Below, piece after piece: positions 8,825 through 17,700 of a stretch of DNA of 64,000 nt (its first letter is position 1; every line of letters starts with the position of its first letter). Below the pieces are notes generated by a model. That model made no database searches and had not been told where the DNA came from. It worked only from the letters and a program-made list of their open reading frames with translations. The stretch spans positions 1 to 64,000 of the forward strand of contig JBGAPF010000011.1 in NCBI GenBank assembly GCA_044221445.1, written 5' to 3'. This stretch comes from JBDHTS01 sp044221445 (lineage in GTDB: Bacteria > Pseudomonadota > Alphaproteobacteria > Micavibrionales > Micavibrionaceae). The translations under genes were made by a program, and so were the position numbers.

Positions 8825-9249
8825 CAAGAGGCAGGTTTTGCTGCGGCGATGTTCAGCAATGCTTCTAAAAAATCAGGCGATAAAATACTGCCGGCTTTTT
8901 TAGAGTCTGTCGTTTCCTTTGGCGCGCTTTCGTTCAGGTCGTACCATTTTTGAAACCATGGAAAAGCTTTAGGGCTCATATATACGATGGGACGCCCATT
9001 CGGCGGGTATAACATCAGGATGGCTTCTTTTCTGGAGTAGCCCCCTTTAAAAAAGGGAAAGCTCTGCAGTATCTGCAAAGTAACACACGGCGGGTTTTCC
9101 GTTTGGCGCATAGCGAGCCAGGGGCTGGCTAGTTCCAGCGGCACGAAATATCCGGATACTGTATTATTCAACGCGCCTGCGAGAGGACCCGTCTGAATTT
9201 CTCTTTCATTGGTGCAAGCCGATAAATCTTCCCATTTAAGATCAGACAC
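8767..9249 (-). CDS. Unknown protein with single copy of the accessory repeat module
   Basis: A 160-residue protein starting at GTG 9249 with a strong AGGAGGG before it. Residues 1-105 match the module found in its two upstream neighbours: a leading W, then SGYFVPLELASPWLAMRQ, a central SFPFFK, and a closing IVYMSPKAFPWFQKWY. The tail is Pro/Ala-rich and is encoded antisense to the end of chpT. It is the last gene of the minus-strand operon led by the sigma-factor gene. I do not know a family for this module. There is no signal peptide or membrane segment. Confidence 0.7.
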   Translation of the reverse strand: MSDLKWEDLSACTNEREIQTGPLAGALNNTVSGYFVPLELASPWLAMRQTENPPCVTLQILQSFPFFKGGYSRKEAILMLYPPNGRPIVYMSPKAFPWFQKWYDLNESAPKETTDSKKAGSILSPDFLEALLNIAAAKPASCHNEPEVGAAPIRTRTEPS

Positions 9250-9296
9250 GTTTTACCCTCCTTTTTGATTTATTTGTTATCGGAACGAACTGCTGG

Positions 9297-9830
9297 TCAT
9301 GAAGGTTCGTTTTTATTGGTAGGATCTGGCGGATTCACCGGTCCGATTTGCGTATCGACCGGTCTGGCAGGATCTTGCATTTCCAGCAAAAGCTGGTTTA
9401 AAAAAGCCGTACCTCCGAATGCCTTCGGGAAAGGTGCACTGATATCCATGACCTCTCCATCCACTGCTCTTCTGAATCGTTGCCCAAGAGCGGACTGCAA
9501 CCAGCTATTGAAATAACCAAAAGCCGTAGGGTTCATGTACAGGATAGTGGTATATCCAGCTTCAGGCGGTGATGTGATCTCCAGTATGATTTCCCTGCTG
9601 GTCCTGCCAGCTTTCGGACTTGTGACTTTTTTGAAATAAGGCATATTTACCAATGCGTCCAGAGAAAGATACGCAGGCTGAATCGACCGCATTCTAAGCC
9701 ATGGCGCCGCCAGCCGAACAGGGACGAAAGACCCCCTGCCCTCCTCTTGGGTCAAACCGACATGCATGATCCGATTCTGCTCGTTGCAAGGCACCACATG
9801 GGCCCATGTCCATTCTTCTTTTTCTTCCAT
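9297..9830 (-). CDS. Unknown protein with single copy of the accessory repeat module
   Basis: A 177-residue protein with GGAG nine bases before ATG 9830, only 12 bases after the stop of the four-module protein. Residues 5-125 carry the module: a W-rich start, RGSFVPVRLAAPWLRMRS, LSLDALVNMPYFKK, and TTILYMNPTAFGYFNSW. The match to the gene at 8767-9249 is closest (VP..LA.PWL.MR, and Y/FMxPxAFxxFxxW). The C-terminal 50 residues are probably disordered (PVNPPDP). Function is unknown; the context implies the same process as the sigma factor and the repeat protein. Confidence 0.7.
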   Translation of the reverse strand: MEEKEEWTWAHVVPCNEQNRIMHVGLTQEEGRGSFVPVRLAAPWLRMRSIQPAYLSLDALVNMPYFKKVTSPKAGRTSREIILEITSPPEAGYTTILYMNPTAFGYFNSWLQSALGQRFRRAVDGEVMDISAPFPKAFGGTAFLNQLLLEMQDPARPVDTQIGPVNPPDPTNKNEPS

Positions 9831-9842
9831 ATACTGCTCCGT

Positions 9843-12173
9843 TTAATTATACTCACGCCCGGGAACTGCGCCGTTTGCTTTACCATTTGGCTGAGCATGA
9901 TTTATTGGTTTAGAGGAACGATCTGCCCCCGAAGTCGCAGCTTCCCAAATCTTTTGAAGGACGGACATTTCCATGATGGCCAGTTGTTTCCCTCCTATCA
10001 CGGGGCAGGCTATTATGCCTTGCTCGACCAGCCCGCTAAGATAGCCTTCCATGCCAGCAGGCGTATCAAACTTTTCTGATATGGATGTATCAAGAGTATC
10101 GTGGGATTGTCTTATGGCTGACGCATCTACGAACTGCTGGTTAAAGTCAGGCTTCGATGCAGCTTCCAGCCCCACTTCGTCGCGGAATTTTGCGAAAAGG
10201 CGCGCGGACATAAACAGATATCTGCCGTCTTCTGTGATCGGGAAGTCGTAACATTTGAGCGACTGGGGAAATTTACGATCGGCCAGGCATGCCATCGTTT
10301 TTGCGTCTGGAATCGAAAGCTTTGTAATCCTGGTGTTTTGTTTTAGCCATAAAGTATAAGCATCTGATTCAGGCACACAGTATCCGCCTATTCCTCCGAC
10401 ACCGATTACCGTCTTTTTCATTTCGACAGGGATAATCCTCCCTTCATGGTAGTTATTTATCCATTCGCCTCTTCTGATTTGGAAAAATTCGGAATATTTT
10501 ATTGAGGCCGTTACATTTATAGCAGTTTGACCGCTTTCCGCGACTTGTTGCGCGACAGATACCAAGACAAGCGTCTCGGCAGGCTCTGAAACATCTTCGA
10601 TAGCGCCGGGCGCGCCTAAAACAATATTTTGAACTTCTTCTGCATGGGCAGACTGTTCATTATGCACATCGGTCTGGGGAGCATTAAAAATTTCTGCCCC
10701 TGATAGGCAGGAAAATTTTTCAAAAATAGCCAGGGGAAAAACGACCAGATTGTGAAAATTAAGGATGCGAACGTGATTTACGGCGCAAATATTTTCAAAG
10801 TCATGAGCGTTCTTCAATCGGCTTAATAAAACAGGTTTTGCATTAAGGTCGTTTTCTCGAAGCCATTTCCGACACTGATCTTCGGGCACCAGAAAAAGTG
10901 CAGGACCTTCAGGATCATTGGCTGTCATTTTTACAGGAAGAATTTCACCACCGTTCATTTGCGCCCGAAGTGCGTCGACTGTAGCCCTCTTTAAAAACAT
11001 ATCGAATGTGATTGATGGAAGGATATGCTGCCGGAACAGTCCCGCGCCGGAATCCTGCTTTATTTCTTGCTCCTCATCTTCTTTTGGGGCGTCCTGATTC
11101 GCTGGCGCGGCATCAGACGCAGAATTTGAAGTTTCAATTTCGTCAGGAATATCAGCCGCGCTTCCGAACGTTTCTGTTATGTCGCTGACAGTCATATCTG
11201 CTTTTATCTGACGTCTGCAGCTTTCAAAGGCTGCAGACGATATAAGAACATAATCGACGCCCCTGGCAGGCTTTATTTTATAACAATTCTGTGACTGAGG
11301 AAAAGAATCATCGGAAAGGCAGGCGAGTGCCCTGGTTTCATCACGGTCCATCATTATTGCAGCTTGTGCGTCCGGCCATTCCGTCAAAGATGGCAGCGGA
11401 ACAAAATATCCTGCGAGAGGGCGCCCGGCCCTTCCTTTTTGTTTAATTCCTATAGGAATGATTTGGTTATTTGCGAACGCTTCCTGCCAATCTTGTGCTT
11501 TGTAGTGTAAATACGTTTGATAGGTTATACGGGGTGCCATAGTAAGCTGCCCTTGAGGCTGCACTATTGAAATTGTCGTTTTTTTAGTTGTAGCGATTGG
11601 CCGTGCGACATTCGAAATGCTGCCGGGGCTTCTTTTATTATCTCCTTGTGCGCTCTTCTGTGCTGATTTTCTGGGACCGTTTACCAGTACAGAGAATCCA
11701 GCGCGCCTGAACGCTTTTTGAGGAGCTTTTATAGCAGAAGACGTGGAAGGCGATACGCCGGCTTTCAGCCATGGATGGTTTTCTTCTGGAGCCTGCCTTA
11801 TAAATTTCACTCCTGAAAATTCTTCGAACATGGGCTGGGGAAGAATAAATAATTGAGTTTCTCCCGGCTTAACAGGCTGCAAAAACGGCACGAACCCGCG
11901 CGTCTCGGCCGATGGCAGAACCTCCGGGTTCAATTTCAAACTGCTCAGCAAGACAGATTCGGATCGATGGCCGTTTAATCGTACCCATTCGCCCGCGACC
12001 GCTGCCGGGACCAGAAAACGGGTCGTGTGTTCTGGTTCAACGCCGGACATTACGACCGGAAGGATAAATCTTTGGCGTACCTGTTGCTGCAAAAGTTCCC
12101 AGCTTGCGTGTGCCTGGAAAATTTCAAAAGAAAGAACGGGATGGATTTTCAGGGATCGGGAAGACGATGTCAT
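9843..12173 (-). CDS. Four-module repeat protein of unknown function
   Basis: A 776-residue product from ATG 12173, which has AAAGG seven bases upstream. The frame is open further upstream, past a GTG at 12344, into sigma-factor coding sequence. Four modules of about 100-115 residues are visible, encoded at about 12140-11800, 11545-11205, 11025-10690 and 10507-10155. They alternate in type. Modules 1 and 3 share ILPVxM, FLVP, W and VLLSxLK. Modules 2 and 4 share IIPIxxK, GGY/GYFVP, ALACL..FPQS..CY and Y(V/L)(L/F)(I/M)S. Linkers are Ser/Lys-rich (after 1), acidic (after 2) and Gln/Ala-rich (after 3). There is no signal peptide. The gene is visibly AT-rich compared with chpT and purH on either side. 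Confidence 0.75.
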   Translation of the reverse strand: MTSSSRSLKIHPVLSFEIFQAHASWELLQQQVRQRFILPVVMSGVEPEHTTRFLVPAAVAGEWVRLNGHRSESVLLSSLKLNPEVLPSAETRGFVPFLQPVKPGETQLFILPQPMFEEFSGVKFIRQAPEENHPWLKAGVSPSTSSAIKAPQKAFRRAGFSVLVNGPRKSAQKSAQGDNKRSPGSISNVARPIATTKKTTISIVQPQGQLTMAPRITYQTYLHYKAQDWQEAFANNQIIPIGIKQKGRAGRPLAGYFVPLPSLTEWPDAQAAIMMDRDETRALACLSDDSFPQSQNCYKIKPARGVDYVLISSAAFESCRRQIKADMTVSDITETFGSAADIPDEIETSNSASDAAPANQDAPKEDEEQEIKQDSGAGLFRQHILPSITFDMFLKRATVDALRAQMNGGEILPVKMTANDPEGPALFLVPEDQCRKWLRENDLNAKPVLLSRLKNAHDFENICAVNHVRILNFHNLVVFPLAIFEKFSCLSGAEIFNAPQTDVHNEQSAHAEEVQNIVLGAPGAIEDVSEPAETLVLVSVAQQVAESGQTAINVTASIKYSEFFQIRRGEWINNYHEGRIIPVEMKKTVIGVGGIGGYCVPESDAYTLWLKQNTRITKLSIPDAKTMACLADRKFPQSLKCYDFPITEDGRYLFMSARLFAKFRDEVGLEAASKPDFNQQFVDASAIRQSHDTLDTSISEKFDTPAGMEGYLSGLVEQGIIACPVIGGKQLAIMEMSVLQKIWEAATSGADRSSKPINHAQPNGKANGAVPGREYN

Positions 12174-12434
12174 CGTCGCGCCTTTCAAAATTAACGGTGG
12201 ATGTGTTGGTTCATGAGAAGAAAGTGAAGGCGATTCCACGCGCGTTACAGCCAGGACGCTTGGCTTCGCCTGTGTTGCCTGGAAATAGAATTTAAGGCGT
12301 TTCATGATTGCAGGATCCGGGGAAGAGGCTGCCGCAGGACGCACGCCCTTATGCCATTCCTTAATCCAGTCCCTGAGGCGACTAATGCGTGACTTGACCG
12401 TGCCCTCAGCGATGCCTTGTTTTGCAGCTATTTC
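12174..12434 (-). other. Out-of-frame sigma region 4.2 continuing into the repeat-protein frame
   Basis: Read in the frame of the downstream repeat protein, this stretch gives a helix-turn-helix: EIAAKQGIAEGTVKSRISRL, then RDWIKEWHKG. This is the missing C-terminal DNA-binding part of the sigma factor at 12428-12844. No stop codon separates it from the repeat protein. One base lost within GAGAAATAG (about 12428-12438) accounts for the shift. The following 60 or so residues look like an unstructured linker. Confidence 0.75.
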
Positions 12435-12844
12435 TCGTAGCTCATGCCATCGAGCATATCGAGCAGAACGTTAGCCTGATCCGGAAAGCGGGCTATCTCC
12501 CGCAGGGTCTCGGCAAGGTCGATTTTTGTGAAACCTGTCCTGGTATCGCCGCTTTCAAGCCAGCCTAGCAGGGTCGTATTTTTACCGCCTTCGAGTTCGG
12601 CATCCAAAGAGACATTCCCAAACTCTTTCATATTGAGAATACTGTACATTCGATTTCTTAAAATCGTAAACAACCAGGCCTTGAGGTTTGTCCCTGGCTC
12701 GAACTGGTGTTCCGCCTGAATTGCTTTGACGATCGTATCCTGCATGATATCGTCGGCCAAATGTACATTTCCGGAAGTTACAGAACGCGCAAAAGCCCTG
12801 AGTTGGGGCATAAGCTTGACGATACCGTCTGAAAATTCGCTCAA
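12428..12844 (-). CDS. ECF sigma factor, EcfG-like, frameshifted in region 4
   Basis: The 138-residue frame holds sigma region 2 (ADDIMQDTIVKAIQAEHQ) and the hallmark FEPGTNLKAWLFTILRN of the EcfG/ECF15 general-stress class, then the start of region 4 (LLDMLDGMSYEK) before a premature TAG. The rest of region 4 continues in the -1 frame, so the encoded protein lacks its -35-recognition helix. The start is TTG 12844 with AGGGA upstream. No nepR or phyR gene is adjacent, unlike many ecfG loci. It heads the minus-strand repeat-module operon. Options: a decayed sigma gene, a sequencing error, or a deliberately truncated product. A canonical slippery heptamer is not present. Confidence 0.78.
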   Translation of the reverse strand: MSEFSDGIVKLMPQLRAFARSVTSGNVHLADDIMQDTIVKAIQAEHQFEPGTNLKAWLFTILRNRMYSILNMKEFGNVSLDAELEGGKNTTLLGWLESGDTRTGFTKIDLAETLREIARFPDQANVLLDMLDGMSYEK

Positions 12845-12993
12845 GTCAAAAACGTCCCTGAATTTCTATAATTTTGAAAACTGATAGGGTATTTGGCTGG
12901 TTCGCGCAAGTTTAATTGCCGCGTGAGAAACGGCGGCCACAGCCGGAAAACGACTCTTGCACCTACATGGCGCATGCTCTAAACCATCTCCTC

Positions 12994-14580
12994 ATGACCG
13001 ACATGACCATCCGCAGGGCGCTGATTTCCCTTTCTGACAAACAGGGCGCGGAGGCTTTTGCCCGCGCACTGGAAAAACACGGCGTGGAAATCCTTTCGAC
13101 CGGCGGCACGGCGAAAGCGCTTCATAAAGCCGGGATTGCAGTGAAAGATGTGTCTTCTCATACGGGTTTCCCGGAAATGATGGACGGCCGCGTCAAGACG
13201 CTGCACCCCAAAATCCATGGCGGCCTGCTGGCCCGGCGGGATGAAGACAGCCATGTAGCGGCGATGAAGGACCACGATATCGGCGGAATCGACCTGCTTG
13301 CCGTCAACCTGTATCCGTTCCGCGAGACGGTGGCGCGGGGCGCCGGCTTTGAGGAATGCGTCGAGAACATCGATATCGGCGGCCCCGCTATGGTGCGATC
13401 CGCCGCCAAGAACCATGATTTCGTGACCGTGATTACGGATCCCGCCGATTACGACCGCGTCCTTGCCGAGATGGCCGCCAACGGCGGCGCGACCACCCTG
13501 CCCCTGCGCCGCGAACTGGCGGCGAAGGCGTTCGCGATGACGGCGTCCTACGATTCCGCCATCGCCGCATGGTTCGGGCAGCAGGCGCCAAAGGCTTCGT
13601 CCGGCGAAAAATCCTGGCCGCCCTCGATCCGGTTTGGCGGTACGCTGAAACAATCGCTCCGCTACGGCGAGAACCCGCACCAGGACGCCGCGCTTTATGC
13701 CGACGGCAGCGGCCGCCCAGGCGTCGCCACGGCGAAGCAACTACAGGGCAAAGAGCTATCTTACAACAATTTGAACGATACGGACGCCGCCTTCGAGCTG
13801 GCCGCCGAATTCGATTCGCCCGCCGTCGCCATCATCAAGCACGCCAACCCCTGCGGCGTCGCCACGGCGGCCACGGCGCTGGAAGCTTACCAGCTGGCAT
13901 TGCGTTGCGACCCGGTCAGTGCGTTCGGCGGCATTATCGCGCTCAACCGGCCGCTCGACGCCGAAACGGCGGCCGCGATCGTCAAGGTGTTTTCGGAAGT
14001 CATTATCGCCCCGTCTGTCGAACCTGAAGCGCTGGCCGTACTGGCGAAAAAAACCAATCTGCGCGTGCTTGAGACGGGGCGGATGCCCGATCCGCTTGCC
14101 CCGCGCCAGTGGGTCAAGACCATCGCCGGGGGTTTGCTGGTCCAGGACGCCGACACGGGCCGGGTTGCAAAAGAATCCCTTAAAACCGTGACGAAGCGCG
14201 CGCCGACGCCGCAGGAACTCGAAGACCTCCTTTTCGCCTTCCGCATCGCGAAACACGTCAAATCCAACGCTATCGTCTACGCCAGCGGCGGCGCGACCCT
14301 GGGCATCGGCGCGGGACAGATGAGCCGGATCGACTCTACGAAGATCGCGGCGTCGAAAATGAACGAAATACCGCCCCAGGCGCGCGGCCCGGTGCGGGCG
14401 ACCGTCTGCGCCTCCGACGCCTTTTTCCCCTTTCCCGACGGGCTGATCGCCGCCGCCGAGGCAGGCGCCACCGCCATCATCCAGCCCGGAGGATCGATCA
14501 AGGATGCCGACGTCATCGCAGCCGCGGACGAGCGCGGCCTGGCGATGGTTTTCACCGGCATGCGCCATTTCCGCCATTGA
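12994..14580 (+). CDS. purH: Bifunctional AICAR formyltransferase / IMP cyclohydrolase
   Basis: Catalyses the last two steps of de novo purine synthesis. With ATG 12994 it has 528 residues, the usual PurH length. The N-terminal IMP cyclohydrolase (MGS-like) domain begins RRALISLSDKQG and contains STGGTAKALH and MMDGRVKTLHPKIHGG. The C-terminal transformylase part includes LRYGENPHQ, IIKHANPCG and SDAFFPFPDG. Upstream in-frame starts at 12916 (TTG) and 12967 (ATG) give extensions absent in the family. It is divergent from the sigma-factor gene. Confidence 0.95.
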   Translation: MTDMTIRRALISLSDKQGAEAFARALEKHGVEILSTGGTAKALHKAGIAVKDVSSHTGFPEMMDGRVKTLHPKIHGGLLARRDEDSHVAAMKDHDIGGIDLLAVNLYPFRETVARGAGFEECVENIDIGGPAMVRSAAKNHDFVTVITDPADYDRVLAEMAANGGATTLPLRRELAAKAFAMTASYDSAIAAWFGQQAPKASSGEKSWPPSIRFGGTLKQSLRYGENPHQDAALYADGSGRPGVATAKQLQGKELSYNNLNDTDAAFELAAEFDSPAVAIIKHANPCGVATAATALEAYQLALRCDPVSAFGGIIALNRPLDAETAAAIVKVFSEVIIAPSVEPEALAVLAKKTNLRVLETGRMPDPLAPRQWVKTIAGGLLVQDADTGRVAKESLKTVTKRAPTPQELEDLLFAFRIAKHVKSNAIVYASGGATLGIGAGQMSRIDSTKIAASKMNEIPPQARGPVRATVCASDAFFPFPDGLIAAAEAGATAIIQPGGSIKDADVIAAADERGLAMVFTGMRHFRH

Positions 14581-14709
14581 CGCCCGGTTTTTGTCACCTA
14601 AATCATTCATAGGAAAGGCAAAAGCAAAACTTAACAATTCCTTGCTTTTCTCGTACCAAACACGGTAAAATGAAGGCAATCAGGGAAATAACGCGTATAA
14701 AGGTGTTTG

Positions 14710-17700
14710 ATGGCAGGGTCAGTCTCTCAGTTCAACGACATCTATAGTCTTCTCCCGGCGACTGTTATAGACGGCATGCCCGGCGACATCGCGCAGCTTG
14801 TCCAGGCAAAGAACAAAATCCTTGCAGCAGAGAGTCAAAAAGCTTCCGTCAGGCAGGGGCAGATCCCCGGCGATCTGGCGGCCGATGCCATGGCTGGCAT
14901 GAAAATCGAGCAGGCAGAAGAAGCTTTTTCCAGGCTTTACGATTCCGTTGCCGCCACTGGGGCGGCCCGTATGGACGGGATACAATCCTATCTGGCTAGA
15001 ATTGCCCCGGCGCCGTCCGAAGGTTACGCAATCCCGTCCTCCGCCTATGCGCGCGGTGAAATTTATAATGCCCTGCCGCAATCGACAGATGAGCTGAAAG
15101 CCGGTGTCACGCAGGAAACGGATCCCGAAGGCTATCGCCTTACGGCGCTTAAGCAGGCTGTTTTGGAAGCACGGCGCCAAAGCCAGTCGGTTATCGCCAG
15201 CGGAAATGTCAGCGGCGTTCTGGACACGGTTGCGCTGGCAGCCGCTTCGAAAGCGGAAATTGAAGCCGCCGGGCGTTTTGATGCGGCGTTTCATGACGTG
15301 GAGGCTGCCGGAAAAATCGATGCCGTCAAAGGTTTTATCGACCGTCAGGTCGATAAAGGCGCGGTAAAAACCTTGCGGGAAACAGGCGTTGTTCTGGAAG
15401 GCGTTAACGGTATGCTTGAACAGACCGTTGCTGGCGTGGCCGCGCTTCCCGGGCTTGTGATGGATGGCGGAAACTGGCTTTCGGGCAAGGCGACAGGCCG
15501 TCAATATCCCGGTTCTATGGCCGGCGCCACTTATGAATTTGTCATGGACGGCATGGCCAGGGGAAGGACGCCGCTGGTTTCCGATAAGAGCCCCCGCGAA
15601 GAAACGCAGGTTGACAACGTAAGCACAGGTTTGCTGGTCGGCTCCACCATCGCCACCTTGCCTTTGGCTATCGAAGCCCTTCCGGCTCTGGTTGCCCGCG
15701 GCGGCGCACTGACCGCAAATACAGGAAAAACCATTGGCGGCCTAGGCCGGACGAGCGAAGGCGCTGCCGCCGAAGCCGCTTCCGAAGGCGCCCTGGCCAA
15801 CCCGTCTATCATTGTCCGCAGGCCAGGCATGCCCGGCGCCGCGCAGTCCGGAAGCTTACCGGATGCAGCGGATGTCCTGATAAGGGACGTCGTTCCAAAG
15901 CGTTCCGGCTTTTCGGGCGCGCCTGCCGAAGGGGCGCCGGGATATGCCGATGTGGAAAGCGTCCTGTTGAGAAGACCCGGCGCGGCTGGTTCCGGGGCGT
16001 CAGATTCCGCCGATCCGCTTTCTGGCTTTGCCCCTAAAAGACCCGGTCAGGCTCCCAGTGCTGCTGCTCCAAGAACGGAGCCTTCTGCTGCGGCACCAGC
16101 CAGGCCGCCGTCCGCATCTACAGAAAATACGGTTGCTCAAGGGCAACCTCCATCAGTCTCTGGTGATTCCGCCGCAAGGGCAGAAAATATGGGATCTGCC
16201 ATGGGTAGATCCTCGGCGACACCGGAGCAGCTTGCAGCCAGTGCGCGGGAGGCCGCATCTGGCCGTTCTGGGGCTGCAAATGCAGCGCAGGATGGCGCTT
16301 CGTCTGTTGAAAAACTTACTTGGAGACAGGCAAGGAATATAGCGCGGTCGGAATATACTCTATCACGCAAACTCGAATTGCTTTCGGAAAAAGCCGGTGG
16401 CGAAAAAGCTATCAGAAAACTCCTGCTAGATGCGAGACAAAACGGCATTACTGCCGAAGCAGTCGAACTAGTGGCCAAAAGCAATAAAATCCCGACTGCC
16501 GTTCAGATGCAGGTTGAGCAGATATTTGCAAAACAAACTGCTAAAGGTATTTCTGGATGGGCTGGTCGTAAATTCGATGCTGCAGGCGCATTGATCGAGC
16601 AGGCAAGACTTTATCCCATAACCGGATCGGCTAAAGTTGCTTGGGCGCCTGTTCAGCTTGCAACTACTCCATTGCGTTACGGATGGAGTGCTGCCACATA
16701 CAATGGGTTTACTAAGTTCGCTACTGTGGCTACCACCACTACTGGCCTTGGTATCGCGCATAAAGCCACGGATGGAGAAAGCAGCAAGCAGCTTATGGCT
16801 TATGCTGGAACCGCCGCCAGCAAGGGGGTTGATATTGCCTCTGCTGCAGGATCTTATGGCCTTACCGCAGGAGAGTATGCGTTATCCGCTCTTACTCCTG
16901 AGAATAGAAAAGCCGTTGAGACTTTTGTAGTGAGCAACGTTGTTCCTGCAGCCCAAACTGTTCTGGATGGTGCCCGTTATTCCACAGCGGCGCTTGCAAC
17001 AATGGGTGCTCAGGGCCTTGGATATGATGATGTTGTTTTTATGCCTACCGATGATGCTGCCCATAGCCTTATTCCTCCTTCATTGTTACCTTTCGGTATG
17101 GCAAGGCTGGCTGCGTTTACTGTTAATCACGAAGAACAAGCGGCGCTTGATTCTCTACGCCCCCTGGCCTTCAAGCCTGATGACCAGACGAGCGGAGCCA
17201 CCGCGACACCCGGCATGGATCTTTCCGGGGTTGTGGTGGCGCCGGATCCGACGCCTGGGATGGATCTGAGCGGCGTGACGGCGGAAGCCGCCAATGCATC
17301 GGGAACATCTCCGTCGGGTACGGGCGCCGTTACCGCCGAAACCAAAAGAAAAGCGGAAAATCTGGATGTGCGCCTTGCCGCTGCGGGTGGCAAGATCCCC
17401 CCTGCCGCGCCCGGCCTTTCGCCGGAAGCCGACACACTCACAGCGGGAGTCCTAAGCCAATATGCGGGGAAATCCTCCGACAAGATCAAGGCCCATGCGG
17501 ATGCCTTGCTGGCCGATAGTGAGGCCGATGACGGAACGGACGAAGAAACCAAGGCGCGCGCGCTCGGCAACAAGCTTGTCCAGGTGGCGACAGACCACGG
17601 CCCTGAACATGGCTTCGCCATGATCGGCGCCCTGGCCGGGGCTGCCCTGGGCAAGGGTGCGATGAACCGGGTTGTCCTGGGCGGCATATGGGGCGGTCTG

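Noticed and set aside
9250..9296. GGAAC site in the gap between the two single-module genes
   Set aside because: It points to the plus strand, where no gene begins, and the -10 part reads AGGT or GGTT.
12425..12440. Programmed ribosomal frameshifting at the sigma-factor break
   Set aside because: The needed shift is -1 at GAG AAA TAG, which is not a slippery heptamer of the X XXY YYZ type, and no clear stimulatory structure is seen; a deletion or sequencing error is simpler.
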